Source: Punica granatum | Lineage: Eukaryota; Streptophyta; Magnoliopsida; Myrtales; Lythraceae | NCBI RefSeq assembly: GCF_007655135.1 | Contig: NC_045130.1 | Location: 35,088,605 to 35,152,604 of the forward strand | Direction of reading: 5' to 3' | Length of the DNA stretch: 64,000 nt | Part shown: piece by piece, positions 35,018 to 46,320 of the stretch | How positions within the stretch are numbered: position 1 is the first letter of the stretch | Layout of the letters: each line of letters begins with the position of its first letter | The notes under the pieces: model-generated | What the model saw: the letters and a program-made list of their open reading frames with translations, nothing else | Databases searched by the model: none | Told to the model about the DNA's origin: nothing | Position numbers and translations under genes: made by a program

Positions 35018-38000
35018 ATGGAGCTCCGGATCACAGATCGCACCAAATTAATGGCAGATAGGATTGAAATATCCGATGCTGAAGAAAATAGTGATGAGAA
35101 TAGCGAAATTCGAACCCAAGGCTCATCATCAGACGAGACTTCTTCGCAAAAGGTCTTCTGTATCGACTTAAATGAGGCAGCTGCCATAGATGACTACGAG
35201 GGAGATCAAAAGTCTGAAAACGATAATTCGAGTGCAAGTTGTGCAGCAGAAGGAAAAGTAGAAAGAACAACCACTGTGAGACAGTATGTGCGCTCGAAAA
35301 TGCCCAGGCTCCGATGGACTCCTGAACTGCATCTAGCTTTCGTTCGGGCTGTCGAGCGACTTGGCGGCCAAGAGAGTAAGTTTCTTCTTCTTTTTCATGT
35401 ATTTACTCATTTTTACAGTTGATCCATTCTTTTATTGAACTAGTCCTTGATACATATTCTTATGCGGAGAGTAGAAGCGACCCCGAAACTGGTGCTCCAG
35501 TTGATGAACGTAAGAGGACTTAGCATTGCGCACGTAAAGAGTCACTTGCAGGTAGCTACACCAAATAATACTCTAGAATTGGAGCTTTTGTTGTCACATA
35601 ACCTATACATTGTGTACATGTTTTTCTCATTGCCTAACCTGCTAATGGTCTGTTGAATCTCTTATTTTTCCAGATGTTTCGAAGTAAGAAGCTCGATGAG
35701 TCTGGACAAGGTAATTACCTATAAAACATTAATGCGAGCAAGACGAGCAAGACGAGCCGTACTATTATATATGTTCGATCAATGCGTTCTTAAAATAGAC
35801 ATTTAGCTGTCATCAGACAGAGCAACATAGTTAAGCTGTCATCAGACATAGCAACATAGTTATGGTACATAGTTATAGCATGATTGGTCAGGGCTCGTTG
35901 GGTTTCCAAAAATCGGAATGCACACAAAAATAAGACCAATTGTACCCGCTTCTCCTGAACAACGGAAGAAGTTTCACTTTCTTATAGACGTTACCTTAGA
36001 TATTGGTCTAGACAAGAAACTGAAATCGAATAACTCCAATATAAATAGAACTATATTAAATGCACGGGAGTCAAGACAAGTTTAGATGTAGAGTGATTTT
36101 GCTCGTATTTATTTTGCTCGACTTCATTGGCGCGGGGTTAAATACATATAATGCTTGGAAAACGTTCTTCTTTCAGGTATTATTTGTTTGAAATGAAACA
36201 AACGACACTTCTTTAAAAAAAGAAAAGAAAAGAAAAGAAAAGAAAGACATCTTGAAAAACATGTACTTCACCAAACCATGAAAGGAAAGGTTTACATAAT
36301 ACATACATTGCATGCATCTGGTACTTATGTGTATAGATATCAATATAGACAGACTTTACAATAATTAGTCGTTTGTTTTCTTGTCAGTGTTTCTTTAATT
36401 TTTTTTTTTTGATATGTGTGTTTCTTTGATTTATTGACATAATAAACATGTCCTTTCGTGAAATCCCAAGATTTCGGTTTTCCCTCCCCTAGTCAAAGTA
36501 GATTTTTGTTTGCTTATGGTCGTTCAGTCAAACCTATCACTATTTTCATTTTCATTTTCATTTTTTTTCCCGTAAAACAACCTTTGACTAATAATTTGAT
36601 AGCTTACTAGAAAACTACAATTTAAAATATTTTAAAAAGAAAAAAAGAAAACTGAGGCTTTTTTTCTATTATGTTATTCAAAGGTTAAACGGATTTCAAT
36701 TAATTCAGTTCGAATCAAATTGACCAATTAAAAAAAAAAGAATCATGAATTTTCTCCACTTACAAAAGTTAATTTCCACAGCTTTTTTTTTTTAAATATA
36801 TCACGATTCATGAGAAGTCATTAGCTCGTTAGTAGGACCCATAGTAGCTTCCATTAGGCATATTGTTCCTTCCGTTTCTCCTTTGAGCATTATATGCTTT
36901 GAATGCACCAACTACTATGCGTTGTTCATACTTGCATGTTTGTCCTACGAATCCATATGATGTTCCATAGCCGGTCGCGGTGTTTATAGATCCTAATTTA
37001 GTTGATAACACATCGTGTCACCGCTCATATACGGGACCTTATCCCCCTTTTATATAATGTCTCTTTTTTGTTCTTTTTTGATATAGTTTTGTCTTCGAGA
37101 AACACGTTGATTCGAGGAAGAGAACACCTCATGCAGATGTATGGAAGACTCGATGCCCATGAGCACCTCAAGAAGGACATCCTCAATGGTAGCCGCTTGC
37201 TGTCCCCTCTGCTGATCAAGCAATCATATGACTTCAATTCAACGAGGTTCTTTCATTTATTTCCCTTATATCTTTAATTAACTTATGATTATGATATAGT
37301 CTTTCGTACATTAACATACATGCGGATCGATACTTATAAAGAAGACTATATACCTCGCACCAGGTACCACCCGTGGATTCTTGGCAACCACCTCGCGAGG
37401 TCGATATCGCACTGCAAGGGGGAATCAATATCGGATGTGACCCGTCTGAGTACTCCGGCGCTGTTACAGCACCGGAGCAGGAAAGGCCAGTACCCATTTA
37501 ATGGGCCCAGTAGGCCCGCCAGGTTCATAGAGGAGAAGAAGTGGCCGCCCCGAGAAATGTTTATGGGGGCCCAACAAGGACTTGGCAGGCCCACGAACTG
37601 CTCATATGATTCTTGGTACGTTGACACGTGTCCCTCTCACCCTCTCCCATGGAGATTCCAGGCCATGAACAAGTTCCTCCACGCTCCATCAACGGCTGCC
37701 ATTAATGGCGATGGCTGTGAATTTGAGCCTTCTGAGGTAATTTCTCTAAAATCTTGCCATCCCTTTTCCTAAAAATTCCTCTGAACGTTAGATCAAAGAC
37801 TAACGTGACAATCTAAGGGATCAAAGAACTGTCCAGAAAAAGAATATGAAAAATGCTTATCATGTCGATTTTAATATTTGACCCTCCTGCTAATATTGAT
37901 TGATACGACTAGTGACGTTTGGCAATCTGCCATCGGAGGGACGTACGACAATTTTTTACATCGATTATCTGCTCACATTCTCATCACAAGCTAATTTTCA

Positions 38001-38380
38001 GACAAATTTGCCCCCAAGTGTGCATCCAAAAATTCCAGAATTGTGTCATATGTGCAAGATTCAGTAGGTTTAGATATAACTCGTGCGTTCTCATTGCACA
38101 ACATCCACGCATATTAACTTTATTTGAAGGGCCTTTTTTTTTTTTGGATAAGTGGTGATCGATGTTCCGTTAATATAAAAAAGAAAACCATGTATTGCAG
38201 GCTCGAAGATTGCATGAAGAGAGGGCAGAACTAGAGAAGAGCTTGCCTGATTTGAAGCTGAGTTTAAGCCATGACATGCTGGAACCCTCTGCCGATGATG
38301 ATCGGACCGGCCGGAGAGACAGAATACGCGAATTCGAAGCCGCCGACACCACTCTCTCGCTGTCTCTATCCCCTTGTTAG
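35018..38380 (+). CDS. GARP (G2-like) MYB-type transcription factor with EAR motifs
   Basis: This is a nuclear DNA-binding protein of the single-repeat GARP family, near Arabidopsis At2g42660, At2g40260 and At2g38300. Exons are 35018-35375, 35475-35551, 35674-35710, 37087-37246, 37364-37736 and 38201-38380, all GT-AG, giving 394 residues. The N-terminus is acidic with an EAR-like DLNEA at residues 50-54. The GARP domain is about 96-153: PRLRWTPELHLAFVRAVERL, then KATPKLVLQLMN, GLSIAHVKSHLQ and MFRSKK, the SHLQMF/Y signature. Near the C-terminus are a short charged helix (LHEERAELEK), LKLSLS and a second EAR-type LSLSLSP just before the stop, suggesting a repressor. The ATG at 35018 was chosen because an upstream in-frame ATG at 34946 lies before a likely splice acceptor. 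Exon 3 is only 37 bases and intron 3 is 1376. Confidence 0.9.
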
Positions 38381-38410
38381 TCCATGCAGTTACCGGAAAA
38401 AGGCGGGAAA

Positions 38411-38565
38411 GACGAGTTTTTCTGCTGACGGAACCGTTAAGTACCATCAACAACCGTCCAGCGAGGCCATGTTTATTGTTTAGCAGAGGTTCCACTTTCA
38501 CCTCAATTTGACGGTTGTTAATGGGACTTAACAGTTCCGCGACGGTGTCAGAAAATTTCACGTCA
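38411..38565. repeat. Imperfect inverted repeat just past the GARP stop codon
   Basis: The left arm (about 38411-38459) carries CTGACGGAACCGTTAAGTAC and CATCAACAACCGTC. The right arm (about 38510-38565) carries the inverted equivalents (GACGGTTGTTAATGGGACTT, then CAGTTCC and GACGGTGTCAG). The loop is about 50 bases. It lies 30 bases beyond the stop, so it is probably in the 3' UTR. It may be a small MITE remnant. Confidence 0.65.
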
Positions 38566-39000
38566 AGCAAATCGGTCCATGAAATTTGATTTTTTTTTTT
38601 TTTTTGGTTGGGGGTGATCTAGTAAGTCACTTGAAGTTGAAAGAGGGTCGGATGGACTTTGGGCTGAGTACTTGGGATCTGACCGTGTCAATGGAGCAGA
38701 GGAGTGAGATCCTTCGAATAGTACTCAGACTCATAACCAAAGTTTGGGAACTTCCATTGTGCAATTCTGTGATTCCACACTTTACTAAGAAGGGAATTTG
38801 TCATAAAAATCTCATAATATTTTGCTTGACGATATCGATTATTCTCTTAGGACGTTGTGTTCGACATATGAAGGTACTGAACTTGCCGTATGGATAATGC
38901 TAGATTTCATCAGATATACGTGCTTGTGATCCCTAAATGTATCAAATTTTCTAGACGAATTCATGTTTTGATGATATACACATTTGTTTCTCAAGCTTAG
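38566..39000. other. Flank of the GARP gene
   Basis: No gene is supported. The reading frame at 38586-38897 opens with a poly-T run and has no family features. Confidence 0.4.
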
Positions 39001-39470
39001 GTCCCGTTTTGGTCGGCGAGAATGGAATGAAAATGCTCATTTCTCCATTTCACTTCATTTTCTTACATAGTGTCATTTAGGTTAATTGAAAATGGCATTC
39101 CCTCATATTTTTTCTTCATTTTGATAGAATGAGTATTCCCTTAAAAAAGAAATGGAATGATCATTCCCTCGTCATCATATTTTTTCCTTTCATTTTGATG
39201 GAATTAGCATTCCCTTAAAAGAGAAATGAAATGATCATTCCCTCATTTCATGCTATTTATTATGAAGCATTATATATGTTCTTTTAATTTATATATATAA
39301 GAATATATATAACATGATATCTTGATAAATAAGTTCAATATTATAATTATATTCCTTCATTTTATAATGATTATTGAAGAAATAACAAATTTTCACTCAA
39401 TACTATTACTTTTTCTTTTATAAAATTCATTTATTTTCATTCCATTTCATTCCCACGTACCAAACGGGAC
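39001..39470. mobile_element. hAT-type MITE-like element
   Basis: The left end GTCCCGTTTTGGTCGGCGAG and the inverted right end GTCCCGTTTGGTACGTGGGA are related. Both continue into GGAATGAAAAT-type sequence. The interior repeats a block with GAATGAGTATTCCCTTAAAA and AATGATCATTCCCTC twice. Flanks read GCTTAG on the left and GCTAGG on the right, which may be a decayed duplication. The superfamily is a guess from the ends. Confidence 0.5.
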
Positions 39471-39825
39471 GCTAGGGAATTCAACTTTCCTTTACCGATC
39501 CAAATCCCGAGTCTATGGTCCCTCCTAGCTACAGACACACCGGGTAGGTATTGAAGTACCTAACACTAACGTATATGAAAGATATACCCGAGTCTTCTCC
39601 ACCTTTACCAACAACAACATACATTAACAAATCCTTTTACAAGGAAAGGATATGCACAAAAGATAGAACGACGACATATTGCCCATTAAATTTCGCATAT
39701 GATTCATCTGCCAGAAATTCTATGACTCAGTTACGGTACCGAGAAGGACATTTGACCACTGTCGGATTTCACGCTTCTGTTACAGAAGCATGGAATCGAA
39801 TACGGGTCGGCAGGGCCAGACTTCT

Positions 39826-40353
39826 TCAGCCGCTGCTGCCACTGTATCCTTCATGGCCTCTTGGACTGCTGTCATCTCCATCGAAGCCATCGCCGCCGAC
39901 TCCTTCATAGCCATTGCCACCATCGGATTCGTCATGGTCATTGCCAGCGGCACCATCATCATCATACCCCTGGTTGCTGCCGCCACTGATTCCATCATAG
40001 GCATCACCACGGCCAACTTCATAGCCACTGCCACCACCGAAGCTCCCCCCTCTAAGGGCACCTCTTCCGTAGATGCTGCTACTTCTGCCGCCCCCAATGC
40101 CCCATCTGTTGCTGCTGCTGCCGCCGTAGCTGGGGCCACCACAGCTGCCACCGTGAAAGGAGTCGCCTGCCCTGCTTTGTCTGCCTCCGCAAGCGAATAT
40201 GATGGAGGAGATGATTGTAAGAGACAGCACAACCGTGAAAAGTAGGAAGAAGAGGCCGTCTGCACCCGCCGAGCTCTGTGATAGGGCCAGACCGCCATCA
40301 GTGGCCCGCCCATGGTGATCAGCTAGTGAAAACAAGAAGCCGTTCCTCCCCAT
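39826..40353 (-). CDS. Small glycine-rich protein with one membrane segment
   Basis: The minus-strand frame from the ATG at 40353 gives about 175 residues. It starts MGRNGFLFSLADHHGRATDG, then has a hydrophobic segment (about residues 35-56, LFFLLFTVVLSLTIISSIIF). A glycine/serine-rich tail follows with GGS, GYG and GGG runs and an acidic Gly-Asp end. The function is unknown; the layout suggests a small membrane-anchored or wall-associated glycine-rich protein. An in-frame ATG eight codons upstream (40377) is an alternative start. The plus-strand frame over the same DNA is Ala/Thr/Ile-rich and looks like the shadow. I do not recognise the family with certainty. Confidence 0.5.
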   Translation of the reverse strand: MGRNGFLFSLADHHGRATDGGLALSQSSAGADGLFFLLFTVVLSLTIISSIIFACGGRQSRAGDSFHGGSCGGPSYGGSSSNRWGIGGGRSSSIYGRGALRGGSFGGGSGYEVGRGDAYDGISGGSNQGYDDDGAAGNDHDESDGGNGYEGVGGDGFDGDDSSPRGHEGYSGSSG

Positions 40354-41291
40354 TAGCTCTCTATAACTATTCCACAATTAAGCAGCTTTATGTACACTAC
40401 ATTATAGATAGGAACATATGAATATACATAATTTTATTTTATCACCTGGTCAAGGGGAAGCGATAAATTATTAAACGATTTTAGTCAAATTGGTTAGGCC
40501 TGATATCTACAATATATTAAGATGTAATTCATCATGCATCAAGGAAAACTTATAATAATGGTCGTCGTCATGTTAACATCTTAACTTCCAAATTTCGCAG
40601 ATATAAAATGACCAAATACACTATATAAAAATATATATTCCATTAAATTAGATATGTATACATATAAAAATAAAATGACACGATGAGGTCCACAAATCCC
40701 GAAGAACAAGATTTTCTTTTGCGATGAAAATGTTCTTCATGTTCTTCGTAGCTGCATCCTCATTCACAACCATCGCAGCAACCATTATTATCACAGTATG
40801 CTTATGGCGATGGCCATAAGAGACAGCACGGCCAGATAAGCTTGATACAGGAACAGAGGGAGGCTGCTGCCACCACGGTCGCCACCGCTATGTTGTTTTT
40901 CTGGCAATAGCAAGGACTGGCCTCGCTCTACTATGTTGTTTTTCTTTTTTTGAGAAATAGTGCTAGGATTACGAGAAAATACGGAAGGCATGATTCTTAA
41001 AAATATCCGAGGTTATTAAGATAAGTTACATGAAAGAATCAGTTTGTGTAAATGAAGAATATCAGTACGATTGTGATGACCTTTACAAAGACATATATGA
41101 CAGCAACCTGTTTGTACGGAGATGCAGTAATCACCCACAAATGTATGGACATATTGACAGTAGCCCCCTGCCGTCGTCTTTCGAGTCGATGAACTGAAAG
41201 TTTCTGCCACCGTGCTTCATTCCGGGATTCTTATGGACATTTTAAATTTCCGGGATAGGCGTGAGCATTTCCTGATGAAAGGAGAGGAAGA
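40354..41291. other. Intergenic DNA with a possible decayed relative of the glycine-rich gene
   Basis: At about 40791-40930 the minus strand reads GGDRGGSSLPLFLYQAYLAV followed by a hydrophobic LSLMAIAISIL and stop. This faintly resembles the membrane part of the 39826-40353 protein, so it could be a degenerate tandem copy. The evidence is weak. Confidence 0.3.
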
Positions 41292-43316
41292 TCAATCACG
41301 ATTATCAAGTAATGTATTAATAACAGTTTCCACTACAGGAGCTAAAGAATTAGTTTGGACTGCAGGAACTAAAGAGTTACTCACCGAGGAAGGCCGTGTG
41401 GTTTTGATGATTTTCTCCCACTTGGGATCTGTAGGGAGAGGCTTCAGGGCTGATTGGAACCTATTGGTCTCTTCCGGGCTCGGGAAGAAGCGCGCAGGTG
41501 AATACCGATATGAAACTGAGGGCAAGGTGCGGAACAGCCATGACTCTGCTGGAGATTTTGGCAGGAGTGGGGGAATGTGAAAGGTAGAACGGGCTGGACG
41601 GCTATTATTCCCATGATTGCTTGATCTCGTAGTTGACTGTTGTTCTGTATCGATCTTCTCATCAGCGGGACATGTACTACTATTCTCCGGAGTAGTTCCC
41701 TGAGCAATAAACTTGTCCGGTTCCGGGAAGTTTAACTCAATAGACTCGATACTCTTACGTCCCAGTATTTCCTTTTCATCTACAACAACGATGTGTTTGA
41801 TCTCGTGATGGCTAGAGCCAAAAAGAGCAGCTTGCTCCATCTTATCGCTCCTTCCATTAGGTAGGGAAAACAAAGAAACAGAATCAACGGGCTCTGTAGC
41901 TTTTTCTTCCGAAATTTCCTTTTCATCAACGACATTGATTTCCTTAATGTCCCATGGAAGAGACTCGACCGAAGCAGTTTGTCTCATGCTGCCATTCACT
42001 GCATTGACATCGAAATCAATCCCTCTGTAGCTTGGCGGGCCTGATACTGAACTCGTATCCGAACTGCGCGAGTTTATGGTCCTTAATGAATCTATGTAAA
42101 GGGTTCTCTCGACCATGGGACCTCTGGAGCCTGAAGACGATTTCCATTCGTCACCATCATTGGCCAATAAATCTCTGAAGCTGGTGCATCCTTTTTCCTG
42201 TGCCCCTTTCTCTTCCTGAAAACTGGAGTGAGGGATAGACGACCCGATCTCGCCGGGCAAGTTTCCGTGCTCCAGTAAATGCTGGTTCTTAGCTGAAACT
42301 TCCACATTCCGAGAATCTCTTTGATGAGTAGATTGGTTTGTTCTACTGGTCTTGCTCTTCCCATTGCGCTTCTCCACATTCCGAACTCCCATATCTGGCC
42401 CGGCATCTGAGATGCAAAACGAACTCTTCAGCAAGAACCGAGGCAATAAGCCGCAAACCTTCAGTGTTGAACTCTCAGGCTCAGTATCATCATCTTCTTC
42501 GCTTTCAAACCCTGATATTTGCCCCGTTACACGGGACAAGAAACTCGGGTTGAATTGATAAAGTGGATGCTGCTTGTTCACATCTGAGGCCTTCTTTACT
42601 CGCAGTCTCGGTTGCTCTCGAGCAACTGGTGGTTGAGGTTGCTTTTTTTGGGCGTAACTGTGAGCAGGCGTTTCCGAAGCCACTGCCTTGGCAGCGGGCA
42701 GGAAGCGGCCCATCATGAAATCTTGGACTTGCGGGTCCGTCGCGAATCTCCCAGACGACCTCAAGTCTGATCCATCCAATCCGCTTAGACCGCTGATACT
42801 GCAGTTGTAAAAGAAAGATTCCGTTCGAGAGAGGTTGTCCGGTGCATCATAGTAGGTCTCCTCACCATCCTCCACCGCTGAGGTCGTCCCCAGCTCCGTG
42901 CTTTGGTCGGGCCTCTCTTGTTTGGCTACAATATTATCAGCCAGTACATGGTCCCAGCATCGAATGTCTTTTGCGCAATCGCTGGATGCTTTGCTTGACT
43001 CATCTTGTTTAGGATCCGGGGTCCTTCCAGGTGGAAGCTTCGGGGCTCCAGGAAGCTTCTGCTGAGTGTGATTCAGTGATTTCCCTTCGCACTTCGGCCT
43101 TCCTGGACTCTTCTCCCATGTGAAAGGAACTGTCCCAGGATTCCTCAGGGGACCTGACTTCAGCTCCGATCGGTAGGGAGGAGGCTGGGGTACTTTCGGG
43201 AGCGTACGTTTGGTCTTTCTCGATTTATCTTTGGCTTCGGGGGGCGGCACTGCTGGTGAGAAACGCCTCACCGAGAGGAAAGGCTGATTGAAATCCAATC
43301 TCTTATCTTCTTCCAT
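41292..43316 (-). CDS. DUF688 family protein, function unknown
   Basis: The uninterrupted frame from the ATG at 43316 encodes 674 residues. It begins MEEDKRLDFNQPFLSVRRFS, the usual opening of plant DUF688 proteins. It contains the family signature TVPFTWEKSPGRPK at about residues 79-92, in a proline- and lysine-rich basic region. The remainder is low-complexity, serine-rich and probably disordered. The extreme C-terminus (SLAPVVETVINTLLDNRD) is a predicted short helix. An in-frame ATG 18 codons upstream (43370) lies before the conserved start. On the minus strand a donor near 43858 (CTGACAG|GTACTC) and an acceptor near 43341 (TGCAATGCAG) would define a 5' UTR intron. No enzymatic motif is seen. 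Confidence 0.85.
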   Translation of the reverse strand: MEEDKRLDFNQPFLSVRRFSPAVPPPEAKDKSRKTKRTLPKVPQPPPYRSELKSGPLRNPGTVPFTWEKSPGRPKCEGKSLNHTQQKLPGAPKLPPGRTPDPKQDESSKASSDCAKDIRCWDHVLADNIVAKQERPDQSTELGTTSAVEDGEETYYDAPDNLSRTESFFYNCSISGLSGLDGSDLRSSGRFATDPQVQDFMMGRFLPAAKAVASETPAHSYAQKKQPQPPVAREQPRLRVKKASDVNKQHPLYQFNPSFLSRVTGQISGFESEEDDDTEPESSTLKVCGLLPRFLLKSSFCISDAGPDMGVRNVEKRNGKSKTSRTNQSTHQRDSRNVEVSAKNQHLLEHGNLPGEIGSSIPHSSFQEEKGAQEKGCTSFRDLLANDGDEWKSSSGSRGPMVERTLYIDSLRTINSRSSDTSSVSGPPSYRGIDFDVNAVNGSMRQTASVESLPWDIKEINVVDEKEISEEKATEPVDSVSLFSLPNGRSDKMEQAALFGSSHHEIKHIVVVDEKEILGRKSIESIELNFPEPDKFIAQGTTPENSSTCPADEKIDTEQQSTTRSSNHGNNSRPARSTFHIPPLLPKSPAESWLFRTLPSVSYRYSPARFFPSPEETNRFQSALKPLPTDPKWEKIIKTTRPSSVSNSLVPAVQTNSLAPVVETVINTLLDNRD

Positions 43317-44030
43317 CACTATTGCTTTGACGCCACTGCATTGCAGAGACATTATCGAATCAAATATCACATTCTCGGAACAAATGGAAGGATTGCTGGA
43401 CTCGGCATCGCTCGACTCTCTCTTCTCGGAACTAATCTAAGATTTCGGGCTAAAACGTACCGCAACTCAAGGTTCCTCCAAAAGTCAAACATACTAATCA
43501 CCCATTATAGTCAAGCAGTTCAGTTCATTTCAGCTCAGGCTCATCATAAATTCACAATGCTGACAATCTATCACGCTCTATGGCAAGAAACCGGCACGAA
43601 ACTAACCGACAGGCTCGATCACGAGGTAGAGGACCCCGGGTTGAGAACCAAACAGAAACCAATGACTACTTGTGTTTCAGATTCAAGATCCAAGCAGTCT
43701 TCAGAAACAAGCAAAACTCAGTCACACATTAAAAGTTGAATGTTCTTTGACATAAGCAGAGACACGGAACAGGGGAACTACTGAAATCTCCGAAGGTTAA
43801 GGTAGTCGTGCCAAAGATCACTACAGAGGAAATCAGAGAGCAGAATTCAGAGAGAGTACCTGTCAGATAGACAGAGACAGAGATGGCGGTGGCAGAGGTG
43901 GAGGAGTCGGCTGCTGGAGTGGAGATGCTTCGGTGAAGATGAAGGAGGAGGGGAGGAGAATGAATGAAAGAACGCAAGCAAATGAATGAGACAGTGACAG
44001 AAGAGAATGGAAGAGAGGAGGGAATCAATA
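43317..44030 (-). promoter_or_regulatory. Presumed 5' UTR and UTR intron of the DUF688 gene
   Basis: The minus strand reads a purine/pyrimidine-biased leader at about 43859-44030, then a GT donor at 43858 and an acceptor near 43341. GA-rich repeats on the plus strand near 44093-44111 (AGAGAGATAGAGAGAG) lie in the promoter. The intron is inferred from splice-site strings only. Confidence 0.4.
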
Positions 44031-45223
44031 CCTAACCATCCACTTGAAAAGAGTCAAACAGTATGCGTTCAATAACACACGAGGAAAGAGAGATAGAGAG
44101 AGAGATTGAGATCAATTTATGACAACGAGGAACATAATAATTTAATCATTAAATAATTTTTTCGGTCCGCACCGCCTCTTTCCCGATTAATTCGCGCTTG
44201 AGCTAAGCTCGGTCAATCAAGGGGCAAAACTCTGACAACAAACATAAATTTTCTCCATTCAAAGGATTCGAACTTGAAACATTGTTCGATGAGAATAAAC
44301 GTCGAATTAATTGAACTAATCGGAGTTGGTAATCATTAATTAATATAAAATGATAAAATTAATGGTTTTAGGGTGGGGAGCTTTGGTTGGTTTGCTTGGG
44401 TTTTCTTCTTTTTGCGTAGTTCCGGGGCAAAGCCAAGCCCGTCTCACCCGCAACCATTATTTAATGCACCCAATCGATGCTTTTTCCTTCTGCGGTGGTA
44501 ATTCATTGATGTTCTATCCCGGCCAACTGGCCTGATGATAGGTTAGGATAGGTTAGCTCGTAACAATTTCCTCAACACAAGAACATAAATGGCTTGTTTA
44601 GGCATGGGAATTCGGTAAAGAGAATGGACCTTTTTCAGTGACGAGATAATATATCGTGATTCAGGGAAAAAAAGAAGAAGAGGTAATGTTGTGATTTTGC
44701 TAGACTAATTCGATAGATCTCTATAAACACATTGTCCAACTCTAAAATAAGCAAGCGATCATGGCCGAATACGAACTATTCTTCTGCATGGCAACATGAG
44801 GAATCTATCGAGAGATTTCCTCATGATGTTGCAACCAAAACAAACCTTACTGGTTCAACGTCGCCATAGGGAGTGAAAGAAGCAAGCAAGCTGCGATGAC
44901 GTCAGTCATAATCTACACCTATTTGTGACAAACTTTATCGGAACACAAAGAGCAAAGCTTAAAATCAAGAGATCCATAGGAGATAATCTAAAAGAGCATA
45001 TAGTCCAACGATTTGGATCGAACACGGTAGTGCATCTTAATTCCGTGCCCGTGTCTATATGACCAAGATTCAATTATTAATATTATTATTTCTCCAATTA
45101 TGGTCGGTTGGGCCAAGGGGCGTGGGGGATCATGTGAGGACAGGACAATTGTGAATGACGAGGAGTATGCGTTTGCTGTTTTGGTCACACGGTCGCATAT
45201 CACATTCGCCCACGCGCCACAAC

Positions 45224-45224
<1 letters not shown>

Positions 45225-45254
<30 letters not shown>
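45225..45254 (+). repeat. C30 homopolymer tract
   Basis: Thirty consecutive cytosines follow CACAACA. Together with the G36 run at 19528 it is one of two long G/C homopolymers in otherwise AT-rich DNA. Confidence 0.8.
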
Positions 45255-45255
<1 letters not shown>

Positions 45256-45533
45256 ACTCTTTGCTTTGCTGTCAAGCCTCCGTAGAAATCCGTGTCGTGT
45301 CTCGGAAGTTACGAATGGGGAAGGCTCTCCCTGAGCGAAGCTAAAGAGGAGGTGTTGGCTTCTCTTCTTCCCTTCCACGTGCACATTAATGATTTTGACT
45401 TTAATTTTCATTGACCATATTCATTCATTTTTCCCGTTGACTCCACCCTCAACCCCCCCTTTTTTTTCGCTCCTTTCTATTTCTATTTCCGTTTCGAGGT
45501 CTTCAATTCAATCATGGAAGAGAAAAATTCAAT

Positions 45534-45629
45534 TGAAGTATGGTTAATTAAGTTCCATGCCTTCTATATATCGAAAGACGTTTGAAGTATGGTTAATTAA
45601 GTTCCATGCCTTCTATATATCGAAAGACG
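45534..45629 (+). repeat. Perfect 47-base direct duplication
   Basis: The unit starting TGAAGTATGGTTAATTAAGT and ending ATATCGAAAGACG occurs at 45534-45580 and again at 45583-45629, separated by TT. The copies are identical, implying a recent duplication or an assembly artefact. Confidence 0.85.
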
Positions 45630-46194
45630 GTACCATCAACGTCCTACTTATAACTATTATTACGTGCTTTTTATTATTGTCACTATTACCGACAACCGCT
45701 CTGGTCAGTTGCTCTGCCTGAAAGGCTAGTCGAGATCGTCACGATCGACGGAGGATAATATTTCGTCCACCTCGAATGTGGTTGAGCTCGAGGGTTGTCG
45801 GCATTATTTGTTGCCTCTAGGTGGCATCCTCTCGAGCGAGGATAGCCAAGTTCGAGCCGTCTCCCCCAAAACGAATAATCCTCGTGAAGGTGGCAAACAA
45901 CAACGGTCAGTCTCCCTCTCATCTGCTCTTACCGTCTTGAGACTCTAGCCGTACTTTCCAGCATTTTCTAAATGGTGCATGGTCTCTAGTCATGTGTTGG
46001 TTTTAACCCTAACAAATACATTCTTGTAACCATGTTTTTCGGGTGCATAAGGTAGCAAAAGCTGTCTCAAGCTATAATGCATTGTGAACATTTTTATATT
46101 TTTCTTGATTAATTGACCAACCCATTCCCAAATCAAATCACGTGGAGGCCAAAGCCCGGTCAATTCAAGTGCCCATTGAAAAAGGGATCGAAAG

Positions 46195-46320
46195 CAGTCG
46201 ATGGCGATATTATCTAATAATCAAGAGATTCTCGATTCAATTTTCATAATAAGACTACATGTATTTTTTATTAATTATTAAAATTTCTTCAGCGATTATT
46301 ATTATTAAAAATTTTATTTT
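46195..46320 (+). repeat. SINE-like fragment
   Basis: It resembles the piece at 6305-6410. A-box-like GTCGATGGCGATATTATC is followed by B-box-like GAGATTCTCGATTCAATTTT and AATAAGACTACATGT, and then an AT-rich tail. Confidence 0.4.

Noticed and set aside
39790..40245. Plus-strand 151-codon frame rich in Ala, Thr and Ile
   Set aside because: It is the shadow of the minus-strand glycine-rich gene; Gly/Ser codons read in reverse give this composition.
41212..41580. Plus-strand 122-codon frame
   Set aside because: It overlaps the 3' part of the intact DUF688 gene and has no family resemblance.
44350..44535. Short frame with a hydrophobic start (MIKLMVLGWGALVGLLGFSS)
   Set aside because: It could pass for a secreted peptide, but there is no supporting promoter, splice or family evidence, and the composition fits chance.
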